NCBI RefSeq assembly: GCF_050003625.1
Contig: NC_134397.1
Location: 197,987,063 to 198,051,062, forward strand
Reading direction: 5' to 3'
DNA: 64,000 nucleotides
Source: Haematobia irritans
Lineage: Eukaryota; Arthropoda; Insecta; Diptera; Muscidae
Position numbers and translations under genes: made by a program. The notes beneath the pieces are model-generated. The model was not told the DNA's origin and searched no databases. It was given only the letters and a program-made list of their open reading frames with translations. Positions 32,785-46,793 of this stretch are shown here, in pieces. Positions within the stretch are counted from its first letter, which is position 1. Every line of letters begins with the position of its first letter.

Positions 32785-34538
32785 AACAAGTATATACGGC
32801 CGTAAGTTCGGCCAGGTCGAATCTTAAATACCCACCACCATGAATCAAAAATTAGGGTTCCTTTGAAATTTCAGGGGGGTTTGAGGACAAATCAAGCAGA
32901 GCAGTTCAACCATTGCACTTTAAAGATTTTACCTATGAAGACTATATCAGATTCTGGATTTGTAAGAACCATTTTTTGTTTGAGTTTTAGAGGAATCATT
33001 AACATCTCTTGTAAGTGTGCAAGAAAATTATAAAATAACGTCTTGATTTGAAATCTTAAATCTGTAGATTTTCACCCGAGAAGTAAAACCTGGAAATTTT
33101 ACATTGAGTTTCAAGCAATTTTCATGATCGGTGCGCCTTCTATACCCTCAAGAAGTGAAGGCGGTCTATATGGAGGCATTACCAAAAGGACCGATAAAAA
33201 TTTAATCCGATACCCGTTTTTGTAGGCCTAAAATACCAGAATATTTACAATTTCAAGCAAATCAGATAAAAACTACGGTTTCTAGAAACCCAAGGAGTTA
33301 AATCGGAAGATCGTTCTTATGGAGGCTATACTAAAATATGGACCGTTTCACCTTTTTCGACACATCTCTTTATGGCCCGAAAATATCTCTAGATTTCCAA
33401 TTTCAGGCAAATTGGATAAAAACTTCGGATTCTAGAAGTCCAAGAAGTAATCCCGATTTTACTATATGGTCTATATGGGGGCTATATCAAAACATGGACC
33501 GATACTCACCATTTGTGGCAAATCTCTTTATGGTCCTTAAATACCTATATATTTCCAATTTCAGGCAAATTGTATATAAACTACGGATTCTATAAACCCA
33601 AGATGTAAAATCGGGAGATCGGTCTATATGGGGGCTATACCAAAACATGTAACGATACGGACCATTTTCGGCACACCTTTTGATGGTCCTCAAGTACCTC
33701 TAGATTTTCAATTTCAGGCAAATTGGATAAAAACTACGGTTTCTATAAGCCCAAGACCCCAAATCGGGAGGTCGGTTTATATGGGGACCATACCAAAACA
33801 TGGACCGATGCTCACCATTTTTGGCACACCTCTTTACGGTTCTAAAGTACCTCTCGATATCCAATTTCAGGTAAATTGGATAAAAACTGCGGTTTCTATA
33901 AGCCCAAGAAGTAAAATCGGGAGATCGGTCTATATGGGGGCTATACCAAAATATGGACCGATACTCACAATTTTTGGCACACGTATTTGTGGTCCTGCAA
34001 TACATCTAGATTTCCAATTTCAGGTAAATTAAATAAAAACTGCGGTTTCTATAAGCCCAAGAAGTAAAATCGGGAGGTCGGTCTATATGGGGGCTATACC
34101 AAAACATGGACCGATACTCACCATTTTGGCACACCTCTTTATGGTCATAAAATACCTCCAGATTTCAAGTTTCAGGCAAATTGGATAGAAACTACGATTT
34201 CTATAAGCCCTAGACCCCAAATCGGGAGGTCGGTTTATATGGGGACTATATCAAAACCTGGACCGATATAGCCCATCTTCGAACTTGACCTGTCTGCAGA
34301 CAAAAGACGAGTTTGTGCAAAATTTCAGCACGATTGCTTCATTATTGAAGACTGTAGCGTGATTACAACAGACAGACGGACAGACGGACAGACGGACATG
34401 GTTATATCGTCTTAGAATTTCTCCCTGATCAAGAATATATATACTTTATATAGTCGGAAATCGATATTTCGATGTGTTACAAACGGAATGACAAACTTAT
34501 TATACCCCTGTCACCATTCTATGGTGGTGGGTATAAAA
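32785..34538 (-). mobile_element. Tandem-unit element related to family 1, inverted copy
   Basis: Begins at the end shared with 62264 ('aacaagtatatacggccgta'), with hairpin GGCCG-N6-CGGCC at 32798-32813. It has about six roughly 150-bp units ('aaatcgggagatcggtctat', 'gggggctataccaaaacatg') and finishes with 'cagacagacggacagacgga', 'aatatatatactttatatag' and the head 'tatggtggtgggtataaa'. The unit sequence differs from the 12.4 and 59.6 kb elements although both ends are alike, so this is a sister family. ORFs across it are repeat artefacts. Confidence 0.78.
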
Positions 34539-34539
34539 A

Positions 34540-35200
34540 TGTTTTTCTATAGAAAATTTTGTCAAAATTTTATTTCTATAGAAAATCTAGTCAAAATATT
34601 ATTTCTATAGAAAGTATAATTTTTGTGTCAATTTTGTCAAATTTTTATTTCAAAAATTTATTTCTATAGAAAATTTTGTCAAAATTTTATGTCTATAGAA
34701 AATTTTGTCAAAGCTCTATTTCTATAGAAAATTTTGTGAAAATTGTATTTCTATAGAAAGTTTTGTCAAAATGTTATTTCTATAGCAAATGTTTGTAAAA
34801 TTTTATTTCGATAGAAAATTTTGTGAAAATTTTTATTTTGATAGAAAATTTTGTGAAAATGTTTATTTTGATAGAAAATTTTATCAAATTTTTATTTCTA
34901 TAGAAAATTTTGTCAAAATTTTATTGTTTGTTTTATTATTTAATTTTGTGAACATTTTATTTCTATAGAAAATTGTGTAAAAATGTTATTCCTATAGAAA
35001 ATTTTTTCAAAATTTTATTTTTATAGAAAATGTTGTCAAAACTTTATTTCTTTAGAAAATCTTGTCGAAATATTATTTCTATAGAAAATCTTGTCAAAAT
35101 GTTATTTCTGTAGAAAATTTTGGTAAAATTTTATATCTATAGAAAATTCTGTAAAAAATTTATTTATATAGACAAATTGTATTTCTATATAAAATTGAAG
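34540..35200 (+). repeat. 29-bp minisatellite array E
   Basis: About 22 diverged units of the same repeat begin immediately after the head of the preceding element. Variants such as 'ttatttcgatagaaaa' are more frequent than in array F, which suggests an older or less homogenised array. Confidence 0.9.
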
Positions 35201-36159
35201 AAAGTCTTATTGACCAAAGGATCCTCGTTCGTTTTGTATCGATGTAAGCCAAGATCTATGTGCATGCTGAGAGAGATCCATATTAAAAGACAAATACATG
35301 ATACCGACAACAGACATACCACTCTGGCAGTAGATACAAATCAAGTTGTACAGGCATGGGATCTCGCGTAGTATCCCACCCCCCCCCTCTTCAAAGGCAT
35401 GGGTGTATACGTCGTACATTGGTATTGGTCCTATGGTAGGTTTGAGAATCTTTGCAATTCATATTAAATTTTGTTTTCATGTGTGATAATCTTATCTCGT
35501 TAGACATCTTCATCAGCGCCAGATTACCAACAAATTGTGTGTTAAGTTTAAGTGGATGTCGTTCGGAACAGAGCACAGTGAAACTTTGTAAAAAATGTGA
35601 ATTTTCACGAAGAATATCTATTTCATAGTTATATTTCTTGTCAAAAATAGTACGAAAAATATTCGCTGTTGTTTCACAATAGAATAGAAATTTACTTTTT
35701 GTATTGTTTACTATAATTTTTTAAAGAAAGAGATTGTGAAATCTATAAACAGACTCTCGATTTTTTATAAATATAGTAGGAGATCAGTCCTAGAGGGAAA
35801 TGAAAAATAGACCGACATGGGCCGAAATGGCTGAAATCGTATATATGCCATAAGAAGTGCGTCGGGCGGGGTCGACAATATCATACCCTAAACCAGCCCT
35901 ACTGAATAAGTAGACATAAACATGTGTGGGATATCATTGAAATAGGTTTGGAAAATAAACTATATTTCCTTATTTAAGAAAATTAAGGGGTATATGTCTA
36001 TGGGAGTTTTATCTCGCAATCTGACCCCATTTATCGGAATCGGGAATTTAGATATAGCTTCCATATATGTGGTATCCATATATAAACGCTATATTTAAAT
36101 TTGATCCGATTTTTTGCAAGTTCGATAGCCAAATTTGTACCAAATTTCATCAAATCGGT
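35201..36159. other. Mixed non-coding stretch with a partial tandem-unit repeat
   Basis: 35201-35790 shows no recognised gene; a run of nine C lies near 35382. From about 35800 to 36155, words such as 'gatatagcttccatatatg', 'ttgatccgattttttgc' and 'caaatttcatcaaatcggtt' resemble the family 2 class, so this is probably a diverged fragment. A start or end cannot be fixed. Confidence 0.4.
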
Positions 36160-36689
36160 TCATAATTTATTTCTATAGAAATTTTTGTAAAAATTTTATT
36201 TCTATAGAAAATTTTGTTAAAATTTTATTTCTATAGAAAATTTTGTCAAAATTTTATTTCTATGGAAAATTTTGTCAACATTTTTTATAGAAAATATTGT
36301 CAACAATTTTTTGCTGTAGAAAATTTTTTCAAAATTTTTTTTCTTTAGAAAATGTTGTCAAAATTTTATTTCTATAGAAAATTTTGTCAAAATTTTATTT
36401 CTATAGAAAATTTCGTCAAAATTTTATTTCTATAGAAAATTTTGTCAAAATTTTATTTCTATAGAAAATGTTTTCAAAATTTTATTTCTATAGAAAATTT
36501 TGTCAAAATTTTATTTCTATAGAAAATTTTGTCAAAATTTTATTTCTATAGAAAATTTTGTCAAAATTTTGTTTCTATAGAAAATTTTGTCAACATTTTG
36601 TTTCTATAGAAAATTTTGTCAACATTTTTTTTATAGAAAATATTGTCAACAATTTTTTGCTGTAGAAAATTTTGTCAAAATTTTATTCC

Positions 36690-39600
36690 TATAGAAAATT
36701 TTGTCAAAATTTTATTTCTATAGAAAATTTTGTCAAAGTTTTATTTCTATAGAAAATTTTGTCAAAATTTTATTTCTATAGAAAATTTTGTCAAAATTTT
36801 ATTTCTATGGAAAATTTTGTCAACATTTTTTTATAGAAAATATTGTCAACAATTTTTTGCTGTAGAAAAGTTTGTCAAAATTTTATTTCTTTGGAAAATG
36901 TTGTCAAAATTTTATTTCTGCATAAAATTTTGTCAAAATTTTATTTATATAGAAAAGAAAATTTTGTCAAAATTTTATTTATATAGAAAATTTTGTCAAA
37001 ATTTTATTTCTATAGAAAATTTTGTCAAAATTTAATTTCTATAGAAAATTTTATTTCTATAGAAAATTTTAGTTCTATAGAAAATTTTGTCAACATTTTT
37101 TTATAGAAAATATTGTCAACAATTTTTTGCTGTAGAAAATTTTGTCAAAATTTTATTCCTATAGAAAATTTTGTCAAAATTTTATTTTTATAGAAAATTT
37201 TGTCAAAATTTTGTTTCTATAGAAAATTTTGTCAAAATTTTGTTTCTATAGAAACTTTTGTCAAAATTTTGTTTCTATAGAAACTTTTGTCAAAATTTTG
37301 TTTCTATAGAAAATTTTGTCAACATTTTTTTTATAGAAAATATTGTTAACAATTTTTTGCTGTAGTAAATTTTGTCAAAATTTTATTTCTATAGAAAATT
37401 TTGTTACAATTTTATTTCTATAGAAAATTTTGTCAAAGTTTTATTTCTGTAGAAAATTTTGTCAAAATTTTGTTTCTATAGAAAATTTTGTCAACATTTT
37501 GTTTCTATAGAAAATTTTGTCAAAATTTTGTTTCTATAGAAAATTTTGTTAACATTTTTTTTATAGAAAATATTGTCAACAATTTTTTGCTGTAGAAAAT
37601 TTTGTCAAAATTTTATTCCTATAGAAAATTTTGTCAAAATTTTATTTCTATAGAAAATTTTGTCAAAGTTTTATTTCTATAGAAAATTTTGTCAAAATTT
37701 TATTTCTATAGAAAATTTTGTCAAAATTTTATTTCTATGGAAAATTTTGTCAACATTTTTTTATAGAAAATATTGTCAACAATTTTTTGCTGTAGAAAAG
37801 TTTGTCAAAATTTTATTTCTTTGGAAAATGTTGTCAAAATTTTATTTCTGCATAAAATTTTGTCAAAATTTTATTTATATAGAAAAGAAAATTTTGTCAA
37901 AATTTTACTTATATAGAAAATTTTGTCAAAATTTTATTTCTATAGAAAATTTTGTCAAAATTTAATTTCTATAGAAAATTTTATTTCTATAGAAAATTTT
38001 AGTTCTATAGAAAATTTTGTCAACATTTTTTTATAGAAAATATTGTCAACAATTTTTTGCTGTAGAAAATTTTGTCAAAATTTTATTCCTATAGAAAATT
38101 TTGTCAAAATTTTATTTTTATAGAAAATTTTGTCAAAATTTTGTTTCTATAGAAAATTTTGTCAAAATTTTGTTTCTATAGAAACTTTTGTCAAAATTTT
38201 GTTTCTATAGAAACTTTTGTCAAAATTTTGTTTCTATAGAAAATTTTGTCAACATTTTTTTTATAGAAAATATTGTTAACAATTTTTTGCTGTAGAAAAT
38301 TTTGTCAAAATTTTATTTCTATAGAAAATTTTGTTACAATTTTATTTCTATAGAAAATTTTGTCAAAGTTTTATTTCTGTAGAAAATTTTGTCAAAATTT
38401 TGTTTCTATAGAAAATTTTGTCAACATTTTGTTTCTATAGAAAATTTTGTCAAAATTTTGTTTCTATAGAAAATTTTGTCAACATTTTTTTTATAGAAAA
38501 TATTGCCAACAATTTTTTGCTGTAGAAAATTTTGTCAAAATTTTATTCCTATAGAAAATTTTGTCAAAATTTTATTTCTATAGAAAATTTTGTCAAAGTT
38601 TTATTTCTATAGAAAATTTTGTCAAAATTTTATTTCTATAGAAAATTTTGTCAAAATTTTATTTCTATGGAAAATTTTGTCAACATTTTTTTATAGAAAA
38701 TATTGTCAACAATTTTTTGCTGTAGAAAAGTTTGTCAAAATTTTATTTCTTTGGAAAATGTTGTCAAAATTTTATTTCTGCATAAAATTTGGTCAAAATT
38801 TGATTTATATAGAAAATTTTGTCAAAATTTTATTTATATAGAAAATTTTGTAAAAATTTTATTTCTATAGAAAATTTTGTCAATATTTAATTTCTATAGA
38901 AAATTTTATTTCTATAGAAAATTTTATTTCTATAGAAAATTTTGTCAACATTTTTTTATAGAAAATATTGTCAACAATTTTTTGCTGAAGAAAATTTTGT
39001 CAAAATTTTATTCCTATAGAAAATTTTGTCAAAATTTTATTTTTATAGAAAATTTTGTCAAAATTTTGTTTCTATAGAAAATTTTGTCAAAAATTTGTTT
39101 CTATAGAAACTTTTGTCAAAATTTTGTTTCTATAGAAACTTTTGTCAAAATTTTGTTTCTATAGAAAATTTTGTCAACATTTTTTTTATAGAAAATATTG
39201 TTAACAATTGTTTGCTGTAGAAAATTTTGTCAAAATTTTATTTCTATAGAAAATTTTGTTACAATTTTATTTCTATAGAAAATTTTGTCAAAGTTTTATT
39301 TCTATAAAAAATTTTGTCAAAATTTTGTTTCTACAGAAAATTTTGTCAAAATTTTTATTTCTATGGAAAATGTTGTCAAAATTTTTTTTATAGAAAATAT
39401 TGTCAACAATTTTTTGCTGTAGAAAAGTTTGTCAAAATTGTATTTCTTTGGAAAATGTTGTCAAAATTTTATTTCTATAGAAAATTTCGTCAAAATTTTA
39501 TTTCTGTAGAAAATTTTGTCAAAATTTAATTTCTATAGAAAATTTTGTCAAAATTTAATTTCTATATAAAATTTTGTCAAAATTTTATTTCTATAGAAAA

Positions 39601-40510
39601 TTTTTCAAAATTTTATTTCTATAGAAAATTTTTCAAAATGTTATTTCTATAGAAAATTTTATTTCTATAGACAATTTTGTCAAAATTTTATTTCTACAGA
39701 AAATGTTGTCAGAATTTTATTTCTACAGAAAATTTTGTCAACATTTATTTCTACAGGAAATTTTGTCAAACTTCTATTTCTATAGAAAATTTTGTCAAAA
39801 TTTTATTTGTATAGAAAATTTTGTAAAAATTGTATTTCTATGGAAAATTTTTGCAATATTTTGTTACTAAAGAAAATTTTTGCAAAATTTAATTTCTATA
39901 GAAAATTTTGTCAAAATTTTATTTCTATAGAAAATTTTGTCAAAATTTTATTTCTTTAGACAATTTTGTCAAAATTTTATTGCTATAAAAAATTTTGTCA
40001 AAATTGTATTTCTATAGAAAATTTGTCAAACTTTTATTTCTATAGAAAATTTTGTCAAAATTTTAATTCTACAGAAAATTTTGTCAAAATTTTATTTCTA
40101 CAGAAATGTTTGTCAAACTTCTATTTCTATAGAAAATGTGTTCAAAATTTTGATTTCTATAGAAAATTTTGTCAAAATTTTATTTGTGTAGAAAAATTTT
40201 GTAAAAATTTTGTTTCTACAGAAAATTTTTGCAAAATTTTATTTCTATAGAAAATTTTTTCAAAATGTTATTTCTATAGAAAATTTTGTCAAAATTTCAT
40301 TTTTATAATAAATTGTGTCAAATTTTTTTTTTCTTTAGAAAATTTTGTCAAAATTTTATTTTTATAGAAAATTTTGTCAAAATTTAATTTCTATAGAAAA
40401 TTTTGTCAAAATTTTATTTTTATAGAAAATTTTGTCAAAATTTTATTTCTTTAGACAATTTTGTCAAAATTTTATTTCTATAGAAAATTTTGGCAAAATT
40501 TTATTTCTAT
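36690..40510 (+). repeat. 3.8 kb higher-order unit of array F, first copy
   Basis: Contains a 930-bp period (identical landmarks at 36730, 37660 and 38590, the third diverging after about 200 bp). The whole segment recurs 3818 bp downstream with near identity. Boundaries are approximate. Confidence 0.85.
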
Positions 40511-43500
40511 AGAAAATTTTGTCAAAATTTTATTTCTATAGAAAATTTTGTCAAAGTTTTATTTCTATAGAAAATTTTGTCAAAATTTTATTTCTATAGA
40601 AAATTTTGTCAAAATTTTATTTCTATGGAAAATTTTGTCAACATTTTTTTATAGAAAATATTGTCAACAATTTTTTGCTGTAGAAAAGTTTGTCAAAATT
40701 TTATTTCTTTGGAAAATGTTGTCAAAATTTTATTTCTGCATAAAATTTTGTCAAAATTTTATTTATATAGAAAAGAAAATTTTGTCAAAATTTTATTTAT
40801 ATAGAAAATTTTGTCAAAATTTTATTTCTATAGAAAATTTTGTCAAAATTTAATTTCTATAGAAAATTTTATTTCTATAGAAAATTTTAGTTCTATAGAA
40901 AATTTTGTCAACATTTTTTTATAGAAAATATTGTCAACAATTTTTTGCTGTAGAAAATTTTGTCAAAATTTTATTCCTATAGAAAATTTTGTCAAAATTT
41001 TATTTTTATAGAAAATTTTGTCAAAATTTTGTTTCTATAGAAAATTTTGTCAAAATTTTGTTTCTATAGAAACTTTTGTCAAAATTTTGTTTCTATAGAA
41101 ACTTTTGTCAAAATTTTGTTTCTATAGAAAATTTTGTCAACATTTTTTTTATAGAAAATATTGTTAACAATTTTTTGCTGTAGAAAATTTTGTCAAAATT
41201 TTATTTCTATAGAAAATTTTGTTACAATTTTATTTCTATAGAAAATTTTGTCAAAGTTTTATTTCTGTAGAAAATTTTGTCAAAATTTTGTTTCTATAGA
41301 AAATTTTGTCAACATTTTATTTCTATAGAAAATTTTGTCAAAATTTTGTTTCTATAGAAAATTTTGTTAACATTTTTTTTATAGAAAATATTGTCAACAA
41401 TTTTTTGCTGTAGAAAATTTTGTCAAAATTTTATTCCTATAGAAAATTTTGTCAAAATTTTATTTCTATAGAAAATTTTGTCAAAGTTTTATTTCTATAG
41501 AAAATTTTGTCAAAATTTTATTTCTATAGAAAATTTTGTCAAAATTTTATTTCTATGGAAAATTTTGTCAACATTTTTTTATAGAAAATATTGTCAACAA
41601 TTTTTTGCTGTAGAAAAGTTTGTCAAAATTTTATTTCTTTGGAAAATGTTGTCAAAATTTTATTTCTGCATAAAATTTTGTCAAAATTTTATTTATATAG
41701 AAAAGAAAATTTTGTCAAAATTTTACTTATATAGAAAATTTTGTCAAAATTTTATTTCTATAGAAAATTTTGTCAAAATTTAATTTCTATAGAAAATTTT
41801 ATTTCTATAGAAAATTTTAGTTCTATAGAAAATTTTGTCAACATTTTTTTATAGAAAATATTGTCAACAATTTTTTGCTGTAGAAAATTTTGTCAAAATT
41901 TTATTCCTATAGAAAATTTTGTCAAAATTTTATTTTTATAGAAAATTTTGTCAAAATTTTGTTTCTATAGAAAATTTTGTCAAAATTTTGTTTCTATAGA
42001 AACTTTTGTCAAAATTTTGTTTCTATAGAAACTTTTGTCAAAATTTTGTTTCTATAGAAAATTTTGTCAACATTTTTTTTATAGAAAATATTGTTAACAA
42101 TTTTTTGCTGTAGAAAATTTTGTCAAAATTTTATTTCTATAGAAAAGTTTGTTACAATTTTATTTCTATAGAAAATTTTGTCAAAGTTTTATTTCTGTAG
42201 AAAATTTTGTCAAAATTTTGTTTCTATAGAAAATTTTGTCAACATTTTGTTTCTATAGAAAATTTTGTCAAAATTTTGTTTCTATAGAAAATTTTGTCAA
42301 CATTTTTTTTATAGAAAATATTGTCAACAATTTTTTGCTGTAGAAAATTTTGTCAAAATTTTATTCCTATAGAAAATTTTGTCAAAATTTTATTTCTATA
42401 GAAAATTTTGTCAAAGTTTTATTTCTATAGAAAATTTTGTCAAAATTTTATTTCTATAGAAAATTTTGTCAAAATTTTATTTCTATGGAAAATTTTGTCA
42501 ACATTTTTTTATAGAAAATATTGTCAACAATTTTTTGCTGTAGAAAAGTTTGTCAAAATTTTATTTCTTTGGAAAATGTTGTCAAAATTTTATTTCTGCA
42601 TAAAATTTGGTCAAAATTTGATTTATATAGAAAATTTTGTCAAAATTTTATTTATATAGAAAATTTTGTAAAAATTTTATTTCTATAGAAAATTTTGTCA
42701 AAATTTAATTTCTATAGAAAATTTTATTTCTATAGAAAATTTTATTTCTATAGAAAATTTTGTCAACATTTTTTTATAGAAAATATTGTCAACAATTTTT
42801 TGCTGAAGAAAATTTTGTCAAAATTTTATTCCTATAGAAAATTTTGTCAAAATTTTATTTTTATAGAAAATTTTGTCAAAATTTTGTTTCTATAGAAAAT
42901 TTTGTCAAAAATTTGTTTCTATAGAAACTTTTGTCAAAATTTTGTTTCTATAGAAACTTTTGTCAAAATTTTGTTTCTATAGAAAATTTTGTCAACATTT
43001 TTTTTATAGAAAATATTGTTAACAATTGTTTGCTGTAGAAAATTTTGTCAAAATTTTATTTCTATAGAAAATTTTGTTACAATTTTATTTCTATAGAAAA
43101 TTTTGTCAAAGTTTTATTTCTATAAAAAATTTTGTCAAAATTTTGTTTCTACAGAAAATTTTGTCAAAATTTTTATTTCTATGGAAAATGTTGTCAAAAT
43201 TTTTTTTATAGAAAATATTGTCAACAATTTTTTGCTGTAGAAAAGTTTGTCAAAATTGTATTTCTTTGGAAAATGTTGTCAAAATTTTATTTCTATAGAA
43301 AATTTCGTCAAAATTTTATTTCTGTAGAAAATTTTGTCAAAATTTAATTTCTATAGAAAATTTTGTCAAAATTTAATTTCTATATAAAATTTTGTCAAAA
43401 TTTTATTTCTATAGAAAATTTTTCAAAATTTTATTTCTATAGAAAATTTTTCAAAATGTTATTTCTATAGAAAATTTTATTTCTATAGACAATTTTGTCA

Positions 43501-44360
43501 AAATTTTATTTCTATAGAAAATTTTGTCAAAAGTTTATTTCTACAGAAAATGTTGTCAGAATTTTATTTCTACAGAAAATTTTGTCAACATTTATTTCTA
43601 CAGGAAATTTTGTCAAACTTCTATTTCTATAGAAAATTTTGTCAAAATTTTATTTGTATAGAAAATTTTGTAAAAATTGTATTTCTATGGAAAATTTTTG
43701 CAATATTTTATTACTAAAGAAAATTTTTGCAAAATTTAATTTCTATAGAAAATTTTGTCAAAATTTTATTTCTATAGAAAATTTTGTCAAAATTTTATTT
43801 CTTTAGACAATTTTGTCAAAATTTTATTGCTATAAAAAATTTTGTCAAAATTGTATTTCTATAGAAAATTTGTCAAACTTTTATTTCTATAGAAAATTTT
43901 GTCAAAATTTTAATTCTACAGAAAATTTTGTCAAAATTTTATTTCTACAGAAATGTTTGTCAAACTTCTATTTCTATAGAAAATGTGTTCAAAATTTTGA
44001 TTTCTATAGAAAATTTTGTCAAAATTTTATTTGTGTAGAAAAATTTTGTAAAAATTTTGTTTCTACAGAAAATTTTTGCAAAATTTTATTTCTATAGAAA
44101 ATTTTTTCAAAATGTTATTTCTATAGAAAATTTTGTCAAAATTTCATTTTTATAATAAATTGTGTCAAATTTTTTTTTTCTTTAGAAAATTTTGTCAAAA
44201 TTTTATTTTTATAGAAAATTTTGTCAAAATTTAATTTCTATAGAAAATTTTGTCAAAATTTTATTTTTATAGAAAATTTTGTCAAAATTTTATTTCTTTA
44301 GACAATTTTGTCAAAATTTTATTTCTATAGAAAATTTTGGCAAAATTTTATTTCTATAGA
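40510..44360 (+). repeat. 3.8 kb higher-order unit of array F, second copy
   Basis: Landmarks at 40548, 41478, 42408, 42695 and 43132 are each 3818 bp after their counterparts. From about 43510 the offset becomes 3847 because one extra 29-bp unit is present (near 43515-43545). Similarity to the first copy fades after about 44360. Confidence 0.85.
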
Positions 44361-45135
44361 AAATTTTTGCAAAATTTTATTTCTATAGAAAATTTTTGCA
44401 AAATTTTATTTCTATAGAAAATTTTGTCAAAATTTAAATTCTATAGAAAATTTGTCAAAATTTTATTTTTATAGAAAATTTTGTCAACATTTTATTTCTA
44501 TAGAAAATTTTGTCAAAATTTTATTTCTATAGAAAATTTTGTCAAAATTTTATTTCTATAGAAAATTTTAGCAAAATTTAACTTCTATAGAAAATTTTGT
44601 CAAGATTTTATTTTTTTATAGAAAATTTTGTCAAAACTTATTTCTATAGAAAATTTGTGCAAAATTTTATTTCTATAGAAAATTTTGTAAACATTTTATA
44701 TCTATACAAAATTTTATTTCTACAGAAAATTTAATTTCCATAGAAAATTTTGTCAAAATTTTATTTTTATAGAAAATTTTATCAAAATTTTATTTCTTTA
44801 GTCAATTTTGTATTTCTACAGAAAATTTTTGGCAACATTTAATTTCTATAGATAATTTTTGCAAAATTTTATTGCTATAGAAAATTTTGTCAACATTTTA
44901 TTTCTATATTTTTGCAAAATTTTATTTCTTTAGGCAATTTTGTCAAAATTTTATTTCTATAGAAAATTTTGTCAAAATTTTATTTCTATAGAAAATTTTT
45001 GCAAAAACATTTTTTAGATATTTTATTTCTATAGAAAATTTTTTAAAAATGTTATTTGTAAGAAAATTTTGTCAACATTTTATTTCTGTAGACAATTTTT
45101 GCAAAATTTTATTTCTATAGACATTTTTGTTTTTG

Positions 45136-46639
45136 AATAATAAAATTTAAAAATAAAAGTGAAAAATATAGCACTTTACTTTGTTGTATTACATATCAGC
45201 TACCATTCCATACGAAAATACCAAAATTCTTAACGTTAGGTCAAAATCATTAGATCCAAGTAAAATGTTGTTTTGAGTGTAGGTTACCAGAAAACCCCAT
45301 AATGACACTGTCATTCAATTTAATGTTTATAATTTGGGCCTAACATTATTACAGTTCTTCTATCTGAAAGTATCAAAATTTTAGTATCAATTCTCTTAAA
45401 ATACTCCTCCCCCTAAGTGACAAAATGAGATCATATAGAACAACAACATTGAAAATAAGCCCCTTAAAGCTATGTTGAAAAGAGAAGAATCAGCTAATAA
45501 TCGCTCTTAGAGCAAGAGATAGTTAATGAACTTCCCCTTCTTATGTTTTCATTCACTGATAGTTATGATCATCATCATAATAATAATGATGATGTTGTAA
45601 GTTGGTCCAAAGACTAAGTTGGTTGGTTGTTCGAGCCATCGGTTGTATGGATGATGGGAGGGCGAACCATCCGCTGGATGGTTTTTTTACGATCATACTC
45701 CACTCACGTTGTTGTCTTGTCTTTTCCTACGTCACATGAATTGCTTTCTTAGGGTGAACGCACTCGCGGATGTTAGTGGGTCACTATTTGTACGGTCATT
45801 GACCGTTCAATTTTCTTTCGTTGCTCGCGCTTCGACCGCGCTGTGTGGTTGAGTGGTACGTACGTTTGATTCGTTTGCTGGATTGGGTAGTTTCTAAATA
45901 TATACCTACACACACGGTTACGTATGGACATACAGACATACTTACAACAACTTTTCTGGGGAGCCAGCCCTCCCCTCCTCCCCTAAAGCAGAAACCCGAC
46001 GTTAGCTATTGAAGAATATCTATGTGATAAAGGTACCATAGCAGCAGCAGCAGCAAGAAAAAAGAAGCATCTTCCTCACGACAAGGAAGACTCTAAAACT
46101 GAACAGACATCGGCGACAAAGATCATGATTATGATGATCCACAATAAACGTCGTCATTGTAGTCGTTCGGTTTGCTCGGATGGCGCTGGATAATGATATT
46201 GTGTTCAGGGCAGCGGTGAGGTATAGGCCATGGACTATAGATGGATGGATGGATGCATGGTTGGGGAGTGCTTACCGCCACTCACCGGTCTGGTGATGCT
46301 TCCTCAATTCGTCGGACTACTACGACAATGACGATATGTATATGGACGATATGTATGGTGTTCTTTCCTGGATTTCGTTGTAAATATGTTTGCTGTGCTG
46401 GTTGATGGAATGATGGGAGCTCCTATGGTATGACTAGTTGGCTTTAGTGGGGACATGTATGTCTTGTGCTGCTTACCTCTTGGTCAAAAAGAAACAGAAA
46501 AACCATGTAACCAAGCAATCCACCAAATAATAACCCATATGGACAGTGGCTTCGAACGGAGCGGATGTGAATATTCTATGAATATACAGAGAAGTGATAA
46601 GATTACTTCTAGAGCATACAGGGTGGTAGATATGTAAGT
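45136..46639. other. Apparently single-copy non-coding stretch, moderately GC-rich
   Basis: The least repetitive part of the window. It has simple repeats: an ATCATCATAATAATAATGATGATG-like palindromic patch at 45570-45595, (CAG)n at about 46040-46055 and (GGAT)n at about 46238-46255. Open frames such as 45821-46012 have no recognisable domain. It could be intronic or regulatory sequence of a nearby gene; nothing in the window proves it. Confidence 0.4.
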
Positions 46640-46694
46640 CAACCATGTAAAGCGCTATGTTTCTTCGGAAATAGTATCAAATTTTAGAATCAGT

Positions 46695-46778
46695 TTAGGT
46701 TTGTTCGAATTGGTCGCCTTTGGTACGAATCATGGCCTTCAAACGGCCGACATAACCATGACACACTGTACGAAGGTT
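46695..46778 (-). pseudogene. C-terminal fragment of a mariner-type transposase
   Basis: The minus-strand frame reads NLRTVCHGYVGRLKAMIRTK, then GDQFEQT and a TAA at 46695-46697. This is typical of the extreme C-terminus of Tc1/mariner transposases (a short helix with a basic KAxIxxKG motif). Upstream the frame shifts within a few codons, and the SINE begins at 46794. Only 28 codons remain. Different from the DD34D copies in this window. Confidence 0.6.
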
Positions 46779-46793
46779 GCTCTACGGTATTTT

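Larger units (their letters stand above)
36160..45135 (+). repeat. 29-bp minisatellite array F, about 9 kb
   Basis: Roughly 300 units of GTCAAAATTTTATTTCTATAGAAAATTTT form the largest block in the window. Variant units (TTTTTTGCTGTAGAAAA, TTTCTTTGGAAAATG, TTTCTGCATAAAA) mark higher-order periods. Identical apparent ORFs of 66-101 residues recur only because 29 is not a multiple of 3 and stop-free variants cycle through three frames; they are not genes. The edges are more degenerate than the middle. Confidence 0.96.

Noticed and set aside
33338..34032. Open frames over the 32.8-34.5 kb element as a repeat protein
   Set aside because: They follow the roughly 150-bp DNA unit on both strands equally, with no consistent start or domain.
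36730..37035. Repeated 66-101-residue frames rich in Phe/Tyr/Lys/Asn across the minisatellite arrays
   Set aside because: They arise from the 29-bp unit cycling through three frames wherever the TAG of CTATAG is changed (for example to TGG). Identical frames recur at the array periods and have no protein features.
36160..45135. Regular 29-bp repeats as a CRISPR array
   Set aside because: There are no unique spacers between repeats, the units are directly adjacent, and the context is clearly an animal genome.
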